Origin: Pseudozyma flocculosa PF-1
Lineage: Eukaryota > Basidiomycota > Ustilaginomycetes > Ustilaginales > Ustilaginaceae
DNA: 64,000 nucleotides
Direction: 5' to 3'
NCBI RefSeq assembly: GCF_000417875.1
Contig: NW_006920869.1
Coordinates: 675,759-739,758 of the forward strand
Both the position numbers and the translations under genes were made by a program. Under the pieces are notes generated by a model. The model searched no databases. It was not told the DNA's origin and worked only from the letters and a program-made list of their open reading frames with translations. Positions 51,757-61,884 of this stretch are shown here, one piece after another (position 1 is the first letter of the stretch; each line of letters opens with the position of its first letter).

Positions 51757-54039
51757 ATGGCGTCGTTTCTCAAGACTTCGAGCTCCTCGTCGTCGTCGTC
51801 GCTGCCCTTTGGCATCGACCTTTCGCAGGTGACGCCGCTGCACGCCCTCTTTGCCGCGCTCGCCGTCGTCGCTGCCATGGCCATCATCGCGCCGGACCGC
51901 TACATCTTCAGCTCGCACCGTGACGGCATCCCCGAGCTCCCCGAGGTCTGGCCCATCCTCGGCAACCTCAAGTTCCTCCTCGACGTAAAGTCGAAGCGAA
52001 TCACCCTGCTCAACGCCGCGCTCAAGTACCAGAGGCAGGTCGGAAAGGGCGGCATGCCCTGGGGCGCCACCTTCCCCGCCCTCGGCGGCAGGATCACCAT
52101 GATCAACCGGCCCGAGTACATCCGCTGGGTGCAGAAGACCAACTTTGAGAACTACGTGAGTGCTCCAGCACCTTGTTCGCTAGCCATCACATCTCCACCG
52201 AGGCAATGTATAGCAGACCTTCGCTGACACGTTGCACCTACGATGATCCGAATCCCATCCACCTCTCCGACGCCGTTGAATGCGGGCGCGACCGACAGAT
52301 CAAGGGCGCTGACTTCTCTCGAGCCATGGGCGACGTCATGAGCACCCACGGCATCTTTGTCGCCGACGGCGAGATCTGGAAGAAGCAGCGCAAGATGGCG
52401 TCGCACATCTTCAGCGTCGGCAACTTCCGCACCCACGTCCAGTCGACCATCCAGCGCGACTTGGCCACGCTCAACAGCCTGGCCAGGGACGCTTCGTCCA
52501 AGAACACCCAGGTCAACCTGCCCGGTGCGTGTCCAGAGACAATGCGGCGCGCTTTCTCGCGAGCGCCGAGCCCGTGCTGATGCCGCTGTTTCCTTCCTCT
52601 TCCGACCTGGTGCTGGCCGAATACTGCAGACCTCTTCTTCCGCTTTACCCTGAGCTCCTTCTCGCTGATGGCCTTTTCGGCAGAGATCGGCTGCCTCCCT
52701 CCGGCCGTCGAGGAGCTCAGCAAGGCCGTCAAGTTTGCAGACGACTTTGACTACGCGCAGCGCGTCATGGACGAGCGCTTCACGGACCCCTTTTCGACGT
52801 TTACCGAGCCCTTCTCTGCCCAGGGCCGCAAGATGCGCAAGACGATCAAGGACCTGCACAGCTTCTGCTACAAGATTATCGACCTGCGCATGGAGGCCAA
52901 CAGCCGCGGCGACGCTCAGGGCGCGTCGGGCAAGGGCGGCAAGGACCTGCTCGCCCTCTTCATGGAGCAGAACCTGAGCCGCGAGGACCTGCTCCCCGTC
53001 GTGCTGGTGAGTCAAGGCGAGGTCAACAAGCCCGGTTGAGGAGGCGGCGTCGCTGACCCACTGAGCCACATTTCATTTGCTCCGGCCCTCGTGCTCCGAC
53101 GACAGAACTTCCTCATCGCTGGACGCGACACGACCGCCCAGGCCCTGTCGTGGCTGTTCTGGGAGTTCTACAAGAAGCCCGAGTAAGTGCCCGTCGAGGT
53201 CCCCGTAGCAAAGCTCGAGGTGTCCGACATTGCTCACGCCCTGCCTCACGCCCGTGCCACCACCCTTGACCCTCGCCTGCAGGTGCGTCGAGCGATGCCG
53301 ACAGGAGATCCACGAGAAGCTCGGCTCCGGCGCTGGCTACCGCCACATGACCTACGACGACCTGGGAACGCTCGTCTACACCCAGGCGTGCCTGTACGAG
53401 GCGCTGCGGCTGCACCCGTCGGTGCCCAAGAACCTCAAGAAGGCGGTCAAGGACGACGTCATCCGCCCGTACGCGCAGCCGCTGGACGGCAGCGAAAAGG
53501 CGCCCAACGCCATCGAGAGCGCCAAGCTGCCCGACCTGGTCATCAAGGCGGGCGAGAGCGTGCTGTGGTCCGACTACGCGATGGGCCGCATGCCCGAGGT
53601 CTGGGGACCTGGTGAGTGGCGTGACGTCTGACCGAGCCTTGCAGACCGTCCCTTGGAGCAGGCCTTGCCAAGCCGACCCGATTCGACGCTGACCGATACC
53701 TTCGCCTCCATTTCGTCCATTCGTCTGCCTCGTGGTACCCGCACAGACTGCGAAGAGTTTAAGCCGGAGCGCTTCATCGAGAACAACGATGACGGGAGCC
53801 AGTCGATCAAGACGTACAGCCAGTACCTCTTCCACGCCTTCAACGCCGGTCCACGCCTGTGCCTTGGCCAGACACTGGCGACGTACGAGGGCTGCGCCGT
53901 CGTGGCCGAGCTGGTTGGCAACTTTAACGTCAAGTTCGACGAGCAGGCCATGCGCAACGACCCGCCCACGTTTGACGACTCGCTCACGCTTCCTGTGCGC
54001 AACCAGTACAAGGTGCGCTTCGAGGCACGCGACGACTGA
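51757..54039 (+). CDS. Cytochrome P450, CYP52/CYP63-like fatty-acid or alkane hydroxylase type
   Basis: Heme monooxygenase of the ER. Model join(51757..52155, 52299..52524, 52630..53006, 53106..53182, 53283..53611, 53747..54039), 566 aa. Phases close across all five introns; donors are GTGAGT except GTGCGT (intron 2) and GTAAGT (intron 4). A Ser-rich N-terminus precedes one membrane anchor (about 28-48). The C-helix region ADGEIWKKQRKMASHIFSV is typical of CYP52-type enzymes. The I-helix is NFLIAGRDTTAQALSW, K-helix ExxR is EALRLHPSVP, and the heme loop is FNAGPRLCLGQ with C508 as iron ligand. Omega-hydroxylation of fatty acids or alkanes is the family's usual role; the substrate here is inferred only. 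No redox partner or pathway gene is beside it. Confidence 0.9.
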
Positions 54040-55297
54040 AGGCGTGAGGGAGGCCGATGAGGAGGCGACAGTTGTCTTGTACGATAGGAGGAGAAGAGTG
54101 GCGTTGTATGATTTCGCCGTCCATCTTTGAGGTGTTGCCGCCCCCTTTGGAATAGCATCGACGTACCAGGAATGCAGCTTGTGTGGCGATGCACTCTTGG
54201 CGTCGACCCCATGTGATGCGACACAGCGCCTGCCCTTCCCAGCATGCTTCCGTAACCAGGTCCTCCTCCAGGCTGGGTAGCTTGGCAGGTCGACCGCGTG
54301 CCGACCGCGCCGCTGTCTGTCCACGTTTTCGATTCGGCTCAAAGGAGGTGGCCATTCCGATCCGCCCATCTGTCTGCTGGGGCTGTGCGGAATGGAGCAG
54401 GGTACGGCAGCAGCCGGATCGGAGCAGAGGATGGAAGGAGGCCGACCCGAGGAGCTGGTTGAGCGAGGCAGGCCAGGCAGGCTAGGGTGGATTCTGTTAT
54501 CAGATGCTGGCATCGACTCGACTGGCTTGGCCTGGCCGGGAGCTGCTGGAATTTGAAATTCCAACTTCTGGCTGGCGGCTCTCGACTTGGCGGCCAGGGG
54601 GAAGCCGCCCGGCCCCCTCGCCCCCCACCGTGCCGATGGCCCCCGCCTTCCGCGCGTGGTGCGTGGCGAAAACAAGGCGCCGAGGGCGAGCGAGGAAATT
54701 TGAAATTGACGACTGGCTTCCCCATCCCCGGCCTGCCTGCCCTTCTCTGCTCAGCCCACCGTAGCCACCTCGTCTCGCTCCGCTCCGTTCCGCCTGGCAT
54801 GCTCTGGCCTGGCCTGGCTTGGCCTCGTCCTCGCTCCTCGAGCCCAACCTCGAGCCTGTCCAAGATTTGCAGCATGTGTCAAGCTGCGTGGCATGCCGGG
54901 GGAGACGGGGAACCGAACGGGACGCGAGGCTAGGCTAGGCCTCTCGGCAGCCAGAAGCGTGGCATGGCCTGCCTTGGCCCCCTCTCCTCTTCGGAGCCTT
55001 TCTTGTCGGGGGCGAGAGAAAGTTTTCGGCTTGGCTCCCATCCACCATCACCACGCTCGCTGACCTCCGGTCTCCCTAGCCTTGGCATGTCACCCTCGTC
55101 CTCACGTTCACCCTGCTAGAGAGTCAGCTGCGAGAGAGAAGCTTTGAGAGAGGTACAAGAAGTCGGCCAGCTAGCCAGCCCGCGGCCACCTTGGGTCCCA
55201 ACTATCCGCTATCGCCCCCCGTACGCCTGGCTGTCCCACCTGCCACCAGTCACCATCCGCCACCACCATCCTTCCTACTCCGCCTAACGCGTCGACC
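54040..55297. other. Gene-free spacer with palindromic A/T motif
   Basis: 1.26 kb between the P450 and the ACR3 gene. It holds a near-perfect 8-1-8 inverted repeat at 54547-54563 and a related AAATTTGAAATT near 54697. GGCCTGGCC-like motifs occur near 54523-54540 and 54804-54826. No gene supported. Confidence 0.5.
54547..54563. repeat. 17-bp inverted repeat
   Basis: TGGAATTTGAAATTCCA: arms TGGAATTT and AAATTCCA are exact reverse complements around a single central G. It could be a dimeric-protein site; a second, imperfect copy lies about 145 bp to the right. Confidence 0.8.
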
Positions 55298-56626
55298 ATG
55301 TCGACACCCACAGAAGAGGCCCGCAGCGTCGCCGCCAACTCGTCCGACCCAGAGTTGCCAGGCAAGCCCGGCGCCGCACCGGCCGCCTCATACAACCACG
55401 ATGGCTTCCTCCTCGACCCAAACGGCGGCGTGCCGGAGGCGCGTACCGCCCTCGACGATGCGCGCGCATCGGGCAGCGCGGCCAAGGGCATCCTGCTCTC
55501 GCTCGGCTGGCTCGACCGCCTCCTCTCGCTCCTCATCGTCGTCGCCATGATCCTCGGCGTCGTCATCGGCGAGTTTGCACCGAACGCGAAGCAACGGCTC
55601 GAGACGGGCGACTTTGAGGGCGTCTCTGCGCCCCTCGTCGTCGGCCTCATTGTCATGATGTGGCCCATCCTGACAAAGGTCCAGTACGAGCGGCTGCCGG
55701 CCCTGTTCCGCACGCGCAGGCTGTGGTACCAGATTGGGCTCTCGCTCGTCCTCAACTGGATCGTCGGTCCCTTTGTCATGCTCGCGCTCGCGTGGGCGAC
55801 GCTGCCGGACCTCGAGGGCTACCGCATCGGCATCATCATGGTGGGCCTGGCGCGCTGCATCGCCATGGTCATGATCTGGAACCAGATCGCCCGCGGCGAC
55901 AGCACCACGTGCGCCGTCATTGTCATCATCAACTCGTTTCTCCAGATTGTCCTCTACGCCCCGCTGGCGCTGCTGTTTGTCAACGTCATCAGCAACGACG
56001 AAGGTTTCGAGCTCGAGTACAGCAAGACGGCCATCTCGGTCGCAATCTACCTCGGCATCCCGCTCGCCGCGGGCATCCTCACCCGCTTCGCCGTCCTGGG
56101 CCTGGCCGGCCGCGACTTTTTCCAGCGCAAGTTCCTGCCCCTCTTTGCGCCCCTCTCGCTCCTGGCGCTCCTCTACACCATCATCATCATCTTTGCCTCG
56201 CAGGCCCGCCGCATCCTCGACAACCTCGGCCCCGTCTTCCGCACCTTTGTGCCCCTCGTCCTCTACTTTGGCCTCATGTGGACCCTCACCTTCCTCCTCA
56301 TCTGGTACCTCTCCATCCGCTACGGCAAGCAGGAGTGGGGCTACCAGATGGCCGTCGTGCAGTCCTTTACCGCCGGTTCCAACAACTTCGAACTCGCCAT
56401 CGCCGTATGCGTCGCCGTCTACGGCGCCGACAGCGAACAGGCCCTCGCGGCCACCATTGGTCCGCTCGTCGAGGTCCCCGTCCTCCTCATCCTCAGCTGG
56501 GTCGCCCTCTTTGTCGGCCGCCGGATGCGCTGGGACGTCAAGCTCCACGACAGCCAGGCCGAGGCCGCACGCGACATCAAGTCGACCCAGGGCGAGATCG
56601 AGAGCCAGTCCAAGGCCGAAGCGTAG
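55298..56626 (+). CDS. ACR3: Arsenite efflux transporter ACR3
   Basis: Membrane exporter of arsenite, conferring resistance to arsenic. Intronless, 442 aa. After a polar N-terminus of about 65 residues, ten hydrophobic segments follow in the BASS/ACR3 pattern. Motifs: LVVGLIVMMWPILTKVQYE, NWIVGPFVMLALAW, the conserved thiolate C187 in VGLARCIAMVMIWNQIARGD, and QSFTAGSNNFELAIAVCVA. IGPLVEVPVLLILSWVALF follows near the end. These are diagnostic for the ACR3 family and not for ArsB. No arsenate reductase or arsenic-sensing regulator adjoins it. It is convergent with the EI24-type gene (197-bp spacer). Confidence 0.94.
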   Translation: MSTPTEEARSVAANSSDPELPGKPGAAPAASYNHDGFLLDPNGGVPEARTALDDARASGSAAKGILLSLGWLDRLLSLLIVVAMILGVVIGEFAPNAKQRLETGDFEGVSAPLVVGLIVMMWPILTKVQYERLPALFRTRRLWYQIGLSLVLNWIVGPFVMLALAWATLPDLEGYRIGIIMVGLARCIAMVMIWNQIARGDSTTCAVIVIINSFLQIVLYAPLALLFVNVISNDEGFELEYSKTAISVAIYLGIPLAAGILTRFAVLGLAGRDFFQRKFLPLFAPLSLLALLYTIIIIFASQARRILDNLGPVFRTFVPLVLYFGLMWTLTFLLIWYLSIRYGKQEWGYQMAVVQSFTAGSNNFELAIAVCVAVYGADSEQALAATIGPLVEVPVLLILSWVALFVGRRMRWDVKLHDSQAEAARDIKSTQGEIESQSKAEA

Positions 56627-56823
56627 TTAGTCGGTTCCCGTGGTTCGTCTGTCGTCCATCTTCACCTGTCACCACCATTCTGTCGGGTCCACGCCTCGTC
56701 GTCACCGTCAGGCGTTGTATTACCAGCTTAGCATCGCGGAAAAGGCACCGAATAGTCCCTTGTCATCGTCGTCGTCTAATTCGATCTAGATCCAACCGCA
56801 GGGTCCCGACCCTTGGAACGGCC

Positions 56824-58549
56824 TCAGTCGAGCTTGCGCGCATTGCCCCTCGCCTTGCCCTTGGGCGGCGGTGGCGGCATCGCCTGCGGTGGGCCCGCCG
56901 CTCCGTTCTGCACCTTGGACGGCGACAGCGGCCCGCCCGCCCTCGAGTGCAGCGTCTGCATCGAGTCGGACGAGGTGCTGTACGCTCCGTAGCCCGATGC
57001 CGCTGCGCCGGCCGCGGCGTGCCCGGTCGGGTGCATCGGAGCGGCACCCCACAGACCTGCACCGTTCGGCTCGCCTCCGAGCTGCGGCGAGGACCAGGCC
57101 GAGGGATTCGGGCTCCCGCCGCCGCCCAGGTTGCGACTCGCGCCGGCGCCACCGCCCCAGATACCGCCGACCAGCTGGGCAGCCGTTCGACCGGACGGCG
57201 CGCCGACGCCGCCCATGCCGCCGCCCGGTATCCCGATGCCTCCGCTGGCGACCCGCGAGTAGGCGTAGGACCTCTCGAACGCCTTGCTCGTCGCAGTCTG
57301 CGGCACGTCTGCAAGCGCGGGAAAGGTGCGCAGGACGAGGCGGTGCAGCTTGATCGTCGGCCAAAAGACGGGCAGACGGCCGGGCAGGAAGACGCTGAGC
57401 GGGCCCGTCGAGTCGTGGTTGCTGGCCGCGGAGCTCGGGTCGGGCGAAAAGGTGGAGCTGGAGCCGCTGGCCGAGATGCGGGGTTGCGGGTTGGCGAGCA
57501 TGGCGAGGACGGTGCAAAAGGGAAAGACGAGCATGAAGAGCATGAGGTTGAGCAGGCCGCTCGGGTGGAAGAACGAGACGGCGGTCGAGGGCAGGCCAAA
57601 GGCGACAAAGTAGCTCCAGCGCTCCTCGCAGTAGCGCGTCCTGCGCTCGAGCGACCAGCCACGCGCAATCCAGGCCTGCTCGAAGCAGTAGTAGCCGTCG
57701 ACGAAGCTCATGAAGAGGAACGAGAGCGGGCGGCCGAGGTAGGGGATCCTGCCAAGCAGCACGACGACGGCGGCGTAGTTGACGATGAGAAAGAGTCGGT
57801 ACGACTCGCGCACCAGGCGGCGAGACGTGCCTGCGGGCGGGGTGAAGGATGCGATGCTGAGGGCGTTGCGCACGTGGCCGTGGCGGAGGCGGTAGGCGGC
57901 CTCTGCGACGTCGGTGGTCCAGGAGGATGCGAGGAGGTAGCTGCCGCCGATGAGCGGGTAGAGCCAGAAGACGTTGCCAAGCGAGCCGAGCGCTTCGCTG
58001 GGGCTGTTGACGCTGGCGCTGTCGCTGTGGCTCGCGACGAGGGGCTGCTCAAAGAGGACCGTGGGCAGGAAGGCGAGCTCGAGGAAAAAGACGAGGGCGG
58101 CGATGACGCCGCTGAGGAAGAGGCCCTTGAGGATTCCGTTGCGGATCTCGGACGAGCTGCGCAGGCGGTGTGCGCGAGGGAAAGGGCGACGTCAAGGGTG
58201 AGTGTGCGTGTACAGGCCGTGGTAAACGATAAGCCCGGCTGGCAACGACTCACTTTGCGATGAGCCTGATGGCTTCGGGCCAGCGGTTAGCGTCCGACCA
58301 GCCTGCCCTTGCCCAGGTGAGGTGTGCTTTTGCGCTGTGTGCGAGTCCGAGGCGGGGTATCTGCGCTGCCGGTCCCTTTGCGCTCCAGGAGAGCGGCTGT
58401 GCGCTGGATGCGAGTGGCCAGGGCAGGCCGGTGTCGTAGTGTTCGTCGATCCTGCCGCCTCCCTCGATGTCCAAGTCGACTGAGGCGACCGAGAGCGGGC
58501 GGTGCTTGCGCGCTACCGCTGCTGAATGGGCGGCAGAGTGTGCGAGCAT
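56824..58549 (-). CDS. EI24-domain (etoposide-induced 2.4-like) membrane protein
   Basis: A multi-pass ER membrane protein of the EI24 family, linked elsewhere to autophagy and membrane insertion. Model complement(56824..58156, 58254..58549), 542 aa, with one 97-nt GTGAGT...CAG intron. Exon 1 encodes a polar N-terminus ending WPEAIRLIA. Exon 2 opens with SSEIRNGILKGLFLSGV. Then VFWLYPLIGGSYLL and the core SFVDGYYCFEQAWIARGWS with RTRYCEERWSYFVAFGLPST follow, the best family match. Several hydrophobic helices span about 110-330. The C-terminal third is a soluble Gly/Pro/Ser-rich tail (GGGMGGVGAPSG and similar) not typical of animal EI24. Identification rests on the core block. Confidence 0.8.
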
Positions 58550-58958
58550 GGTGCATATACAAGCTGAGCCGCTCGACTTGTATGTTTTCCGTGTGCTACT
58601 GCGGTGGTGGTGGTGGTGGTGGTGGTGGTGGTGATGACTAGCGGCAAGAAGGGAAAGTCGGGGGTCGGGGAAAGATGGCGGCCGGCCAAGAGGCCAAAAA
58701 AGAGGCCGACCTGCATGCCTCGCTGGCAAGAAGGAGATGAGGCCGCCGCCGCCCTCTGCTCGGCCTGTTTCGCCTGGCCTGTCCTGACCTGGCCTGTCTT
58801 GGTGTTGGTCGCCCGCCCGCCCAGCTCCACATTGAGACTTTCCTCCTGATTTTCTGCGAGCGCGCCGTTGGGCCACGCCGCCAACCCGCCCGGTTCCTTC
58901 CGCTGCATCCTTGCCTTCCACCACATCCTCCCTCGGTCCATCCCCTTCGACAGACAGC
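58550..58958. promoter_or_regulatory. Divergent spacer EI24-type gene / alpha/beta hydrolase
   Basis: A 409-bp spacer between divergent starts, containing the (GGT)n run at 58603-58633 and a GGCCTGTCCTGACCTGGCC stretch near 58777-58795. No TATA box seen. Confidence 0.5.
58603..58633. repeat. (GGT)n microsatellite
   Basis: About ten perfect GGT copies, roughly 55 nt upstream of the EI24-type gene start on the opposite strand. Confidence 0.93.
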
Positions 58959-60207
58959 ATGGTGTTCGGCATCAAGAACAAGAAGAGCGCAAAGAAGCTC
59001 AGCAAGCAGGACGCACCACAGCACTCCAACGGCAACGCCAACGCCACCGCCAGGCACCATGGCCACCAGACCAACCAACACGCCGACGCCGACCCCGGCT
59101 TGACCGCCGCGCCACCCTCGTTCAAATACGGCGGCAACGTCAGCAAACGCCAGTTTGACATCGCAGGCCTGCCCGTAAACGTCTTTGGCATCGACGAGCT
59201 CACCCCGGCTCCCTCGCGCGCATCCGCACCCCAGCCGCCCCAGGTCTGCGTCGTCATCCACCTCCACGGCAGGGGCGGCAGCGCAGACAACGAGGAGAAA
59301 ATCGCCAGGCAGCTCCACGACCGCATCCAGCGCGACAAGGACGCCTTCCAGCAGCAGCATCCCGACGCCGCAGCATACCAGCGAGACCACCTCGTCGTCA
59401 CGTTCGACGCCCGCAATCACGGCCACCGCATGACCAACCAGCTCGGCCAGCAGGCCTGGAAGCAGGGCAACCAGAACCACGCCCTCGACCTCTACGGCAT
59501 GATCGTCGGAGGCGCAAGGGACACCAGCTTCATCGTCGACCTTCTCGCTCCTTACCTCTTCCAGCACGACGAGCGCACCGTCGCAGAGTGGGTCGTCACC
59601 GGCAAGAGCCTCGGCGGCCACTCGACCTGGCACGTCCTCGCCAGTGAGTACAGGGATGCCCGCAACGCCCCTCTTGCCTCAGCCTCAAAGTCCATCCCTG
59701 CCGGCATCACACTGACAGAGCAATCTTCTCTCTCCCCTACACCCCCTCCCCTCTTGGCCCGCCCTCGACCATACAGACGAGCCCCGAATCCGCATCGGCG
59801 TCCCGTTTATCGGCATGCCCGACTACAACCGCCTGCTCAACTCCCGCACCAAGACGTCGTTTGTCACCAACGGCCCTCCCTACGTGCCCGGCTCGCTCAA
59901 ATCGCTCATCAACCAGATCGACCCGTCGGTCGTCGACCACGAGTCCTTCGACCCGGCGCGCAACCCCTTCTGGGGCAAGAAGATCTGCGTGCTGAGCGGC
60001 GCCGAGGACCGCCTGGTGCTTTGGGATTGGAACGAAAAGTTTCTCAAGGAGCTCGTCGTCGGCGAGCCCAGCGGACCGCGCGGCGAAATGGACGGCCTCA
60101 AGATCCACCGCTACTCGGGCGTCGGTCACGAAGTTACCGAAAGCATGGTCGAGGAAGCCGGCGAGTGGATCTGGCGCTGGGGCGTCGCGGGCCAGGCCGC
60201 ACGATAG
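58959..60207 (+). CDS. Alpha/beta-hydrolase of unknown substrate
   Basis: Model join(58959..59643, 59777..60207), 371 aa, with one 133-nt GTGAGT...CAG intron. The ATG at 58959 starts a basic, polar N-terminus (MVFGIKNKKSAKKL) without a signal peptide. The hydrolase fold shows VVIHLHGRGGS (oxyanion strand and loop), VVTFDARNHGHR, the nucleophile elbow VVTGKSLGGHS with S217, SGAEDRLV (acid) and SGVGHEVTES (His). The set resembles the serine-aminopeptidase/dienelactone-hydrolase-like alpha/beta hydrolases found in many fungi. Substrate not predictable. The frame closes exactly over the splice. Confidence 0.85.
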
Positions 60208-60558
60208 GAGCGACGACGCACGCACGCACGGACACTACCTGCCGTCGAGAGATGTACATATGTACCGTAGATACCCGCTCATGCTTGCCTCTTGCTTCGT
60301 CAGTTCCGGTCGACGACAAGATGCTGGAGTTAGGCGCAGGCCGCTCTGGCCCCTTGCGCAGCGGTGGCGCCCGATCCGAGCACAAAGGGCCCGCCATTCA
60401 TTTGCAGGCTCAACGGTGCGCCCCACGCTGCATGGCCCTACCCTGTCAGAAGCCTCATCACGGTCACATCCAGGTGGGCGCTATCGCAACCTCTTCTCCC
60501 ACCTTGTCGACCACCATCTTGTGCCTGTCGCCGACGCTGCCGCTTCAACCTCGCCGCC
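60208..60558. other. Spacer alpha/beta hydrolase / zinc-cluster gene B
   Basis: 351 bp holding the hydrolase 3' flank (a short ACGC repeat near 60218) and the leader of the next gene. An in-frame extension of gene B runs through it but has no gene-like features. Confidence 0.4.
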
Positions 60559-61482
60559 ATGTCGCATCCCTCCATCGCCACCCCCGTCAAGGCCGAATCC
60601 AACGGCGGCACCTCTGACGACGAGCCGCGCTCTGCGCGCTTCCGAGCCGGCAACAACCTCACCAAGGTGTTTGACCCGTCCTGCGACTACTGCATCGAAA
60701 AGGGGGCCGCGGTGTGCACCTTCGACATGGCCAAGCGCCGCCGCGGCACGAGCTGCGACCTGTGCTACGAAAAGCACCGTCCCTGCTCTGCGCGCGACCA
60801 GGTGGTGCGGGCACGAGAGGACGACGAGGCCGGGATCGAGGCGAGACTTCACAAGAAGAGGAGGTCGATGCAACCGGACGTCGAGATGGATGTCTATGAA
60901 GACGATACGCCGTTCAGGAGGAAGGTCAACAGGAGCCAAATCCACGCTACCGAGCCCAGAGCCACTCGATCTGCCAGCGCCGCGCGGAACAGGGAAGGGA
61001 GTTCGCAGTCTGCGTCGAGCGAAGGGGGAGCCAATCGATCAGAGAAGGTCAGAGCTATGCAGGGCGGCCAGACAAGCTCCTGCTCGACCTCACTCAGCCA
61101 CAAGACGGGCATCCACGCAAGTTCGCCCCTTCCCCCAGTCGCCATAAGCTCTTCCGCACCCAGCGGCAGTAATGCACCAGGCAGCTCCGTGTCCGAACCG
61201 CGCGGAACGTCGATGCCACAGACCAAGCGACGGGCCCGACCCAACGTCGCCGACCGAGCAGGTGCCAATCGCTTCAAGGCCTTTCTAATGGAAGTGTCGA
61301 AGCGCCTCATTGACGCCAAGGAGCTTGCAGCCACCGCTCCAGACGACTACGAACGCAAGGCCAAGATCTTCAAGCACGAGTTCATGGCCATCGAGAGCAG
61401 GATGCGGGCCGAGGCGGCCCACCTCAACATCAAGCTGCCTCGGTCCCGGGATGCCAACCGGTCCGCGCCAAAGTCGAACTGA
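60559..61482 (+). CDS. Six-cysteine zinc-cluster-like protein B
   Basis: Intronless, 307 aa, unknown function. Start at 60559 (GCCGCCATGTCGC). Cysteines 42, 45, 53, 66, 69 and 76 follow C-X2-C-X7-C-X12-C-X2-C-X6-C, with AKRRRG in the loop, as in Zn2Cys6 clusters. The middle is Ser-rich and charged, including RKVNRSQ and TKRRARPNVADRAG, possible nuclear signals. The C-terminal block FKAFLMEVSKRLIDAKELA ... FMAIESRMRAEAAHLNIKL matches those of proteins A and C. It lacks the long regulatory domain of classical zinc-cluster transcription factors. It is first of three tandem relatives at the right end. Confidence 0.82.
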   Translation: MSHPSIATPVKAESNGGTSDDEPRSARFRAGNNLTKVFDPSCDYCIEKGAAVCTFDMAKRRRGTSCDLCYEKHRPCSARDQVVRAREDDEAGIEARLHKKRRSMQPDVEMDVYEDDTPFRRKVNRSQIHATEPRATRSASAARNREGSSQSASSEGGANRSEKVRAMQGGQTSSCSTSLSHKTGIHASSPLPPVAISSSAPSGSNAPGSSVSEPRGTSMPQTKRRARPNVADRAGANRFKAFLMEVSKRLIDAKELAATAPDDYERKAKIFKHEFMAIESRMRAEAAHLNIKLPRSRDANRSAPKSN

Positions 61483-61884
61483 GTTTGGGCGACGATGCCG
61501 AGGGTGGCCGGGCTGGCGGCAACGATCAGTCCCCATGCGTCCCCACCCCCTTGGAGAGACGCTGCCTTTGTCGCCTGGCGGTCCGAAGAGGCTCAGAGTC
61601 TATCCTTTTTTGCTCCTCCGTACTCGACTGCACAGGGCGGCAAGGTCGAGGCGTTTGGGAGCGACGTGATACCCGCCCTCAGCACGGCTTGCTGGCGGAG
61701 CTTAATCCTAAGCGGCCCATCAAGGAGGTGTCCCAAGCCCCGCGAGCCGCGGCCCCCTCTTCGCCCTCGTCCTGCCTCGTTTCCCCGGTCGCAACTCGCC
61801 TCTGTTCCACCATCATCGCCACGCTCTGCCACTCTCTCACCAACGCACCCGTCCAAAGTCTCAGGCATCAAGTCACAGACCGAA
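61483..61884. other. Spacer zinc-cluster genes B and C
   Basis: 402 bp with a pyrimidine-rich right half. An in-frame upstream extension of gene C covers it but carries no recognisable motif. No further element seen. Confidence 0.4.

Noticed and set aside
55660..58263. 867-residue plus-strand open frame
   Set aside because: It overlaps ACR3 out of frame, then runs antisense through the EI24-type gene. Its translation is Arg/Pro/His-rich and motif-free, the usual shadow frame of GC-rich genes.
51757..58549. Secondary-metabolite or arsenic gene cluster around P450, ACR3 and hydrolases
   Set aside because: There is no polyketide/peptide synthase, arsenate reductase or pathway regulator, and the genes are unrelated and separately promoted.
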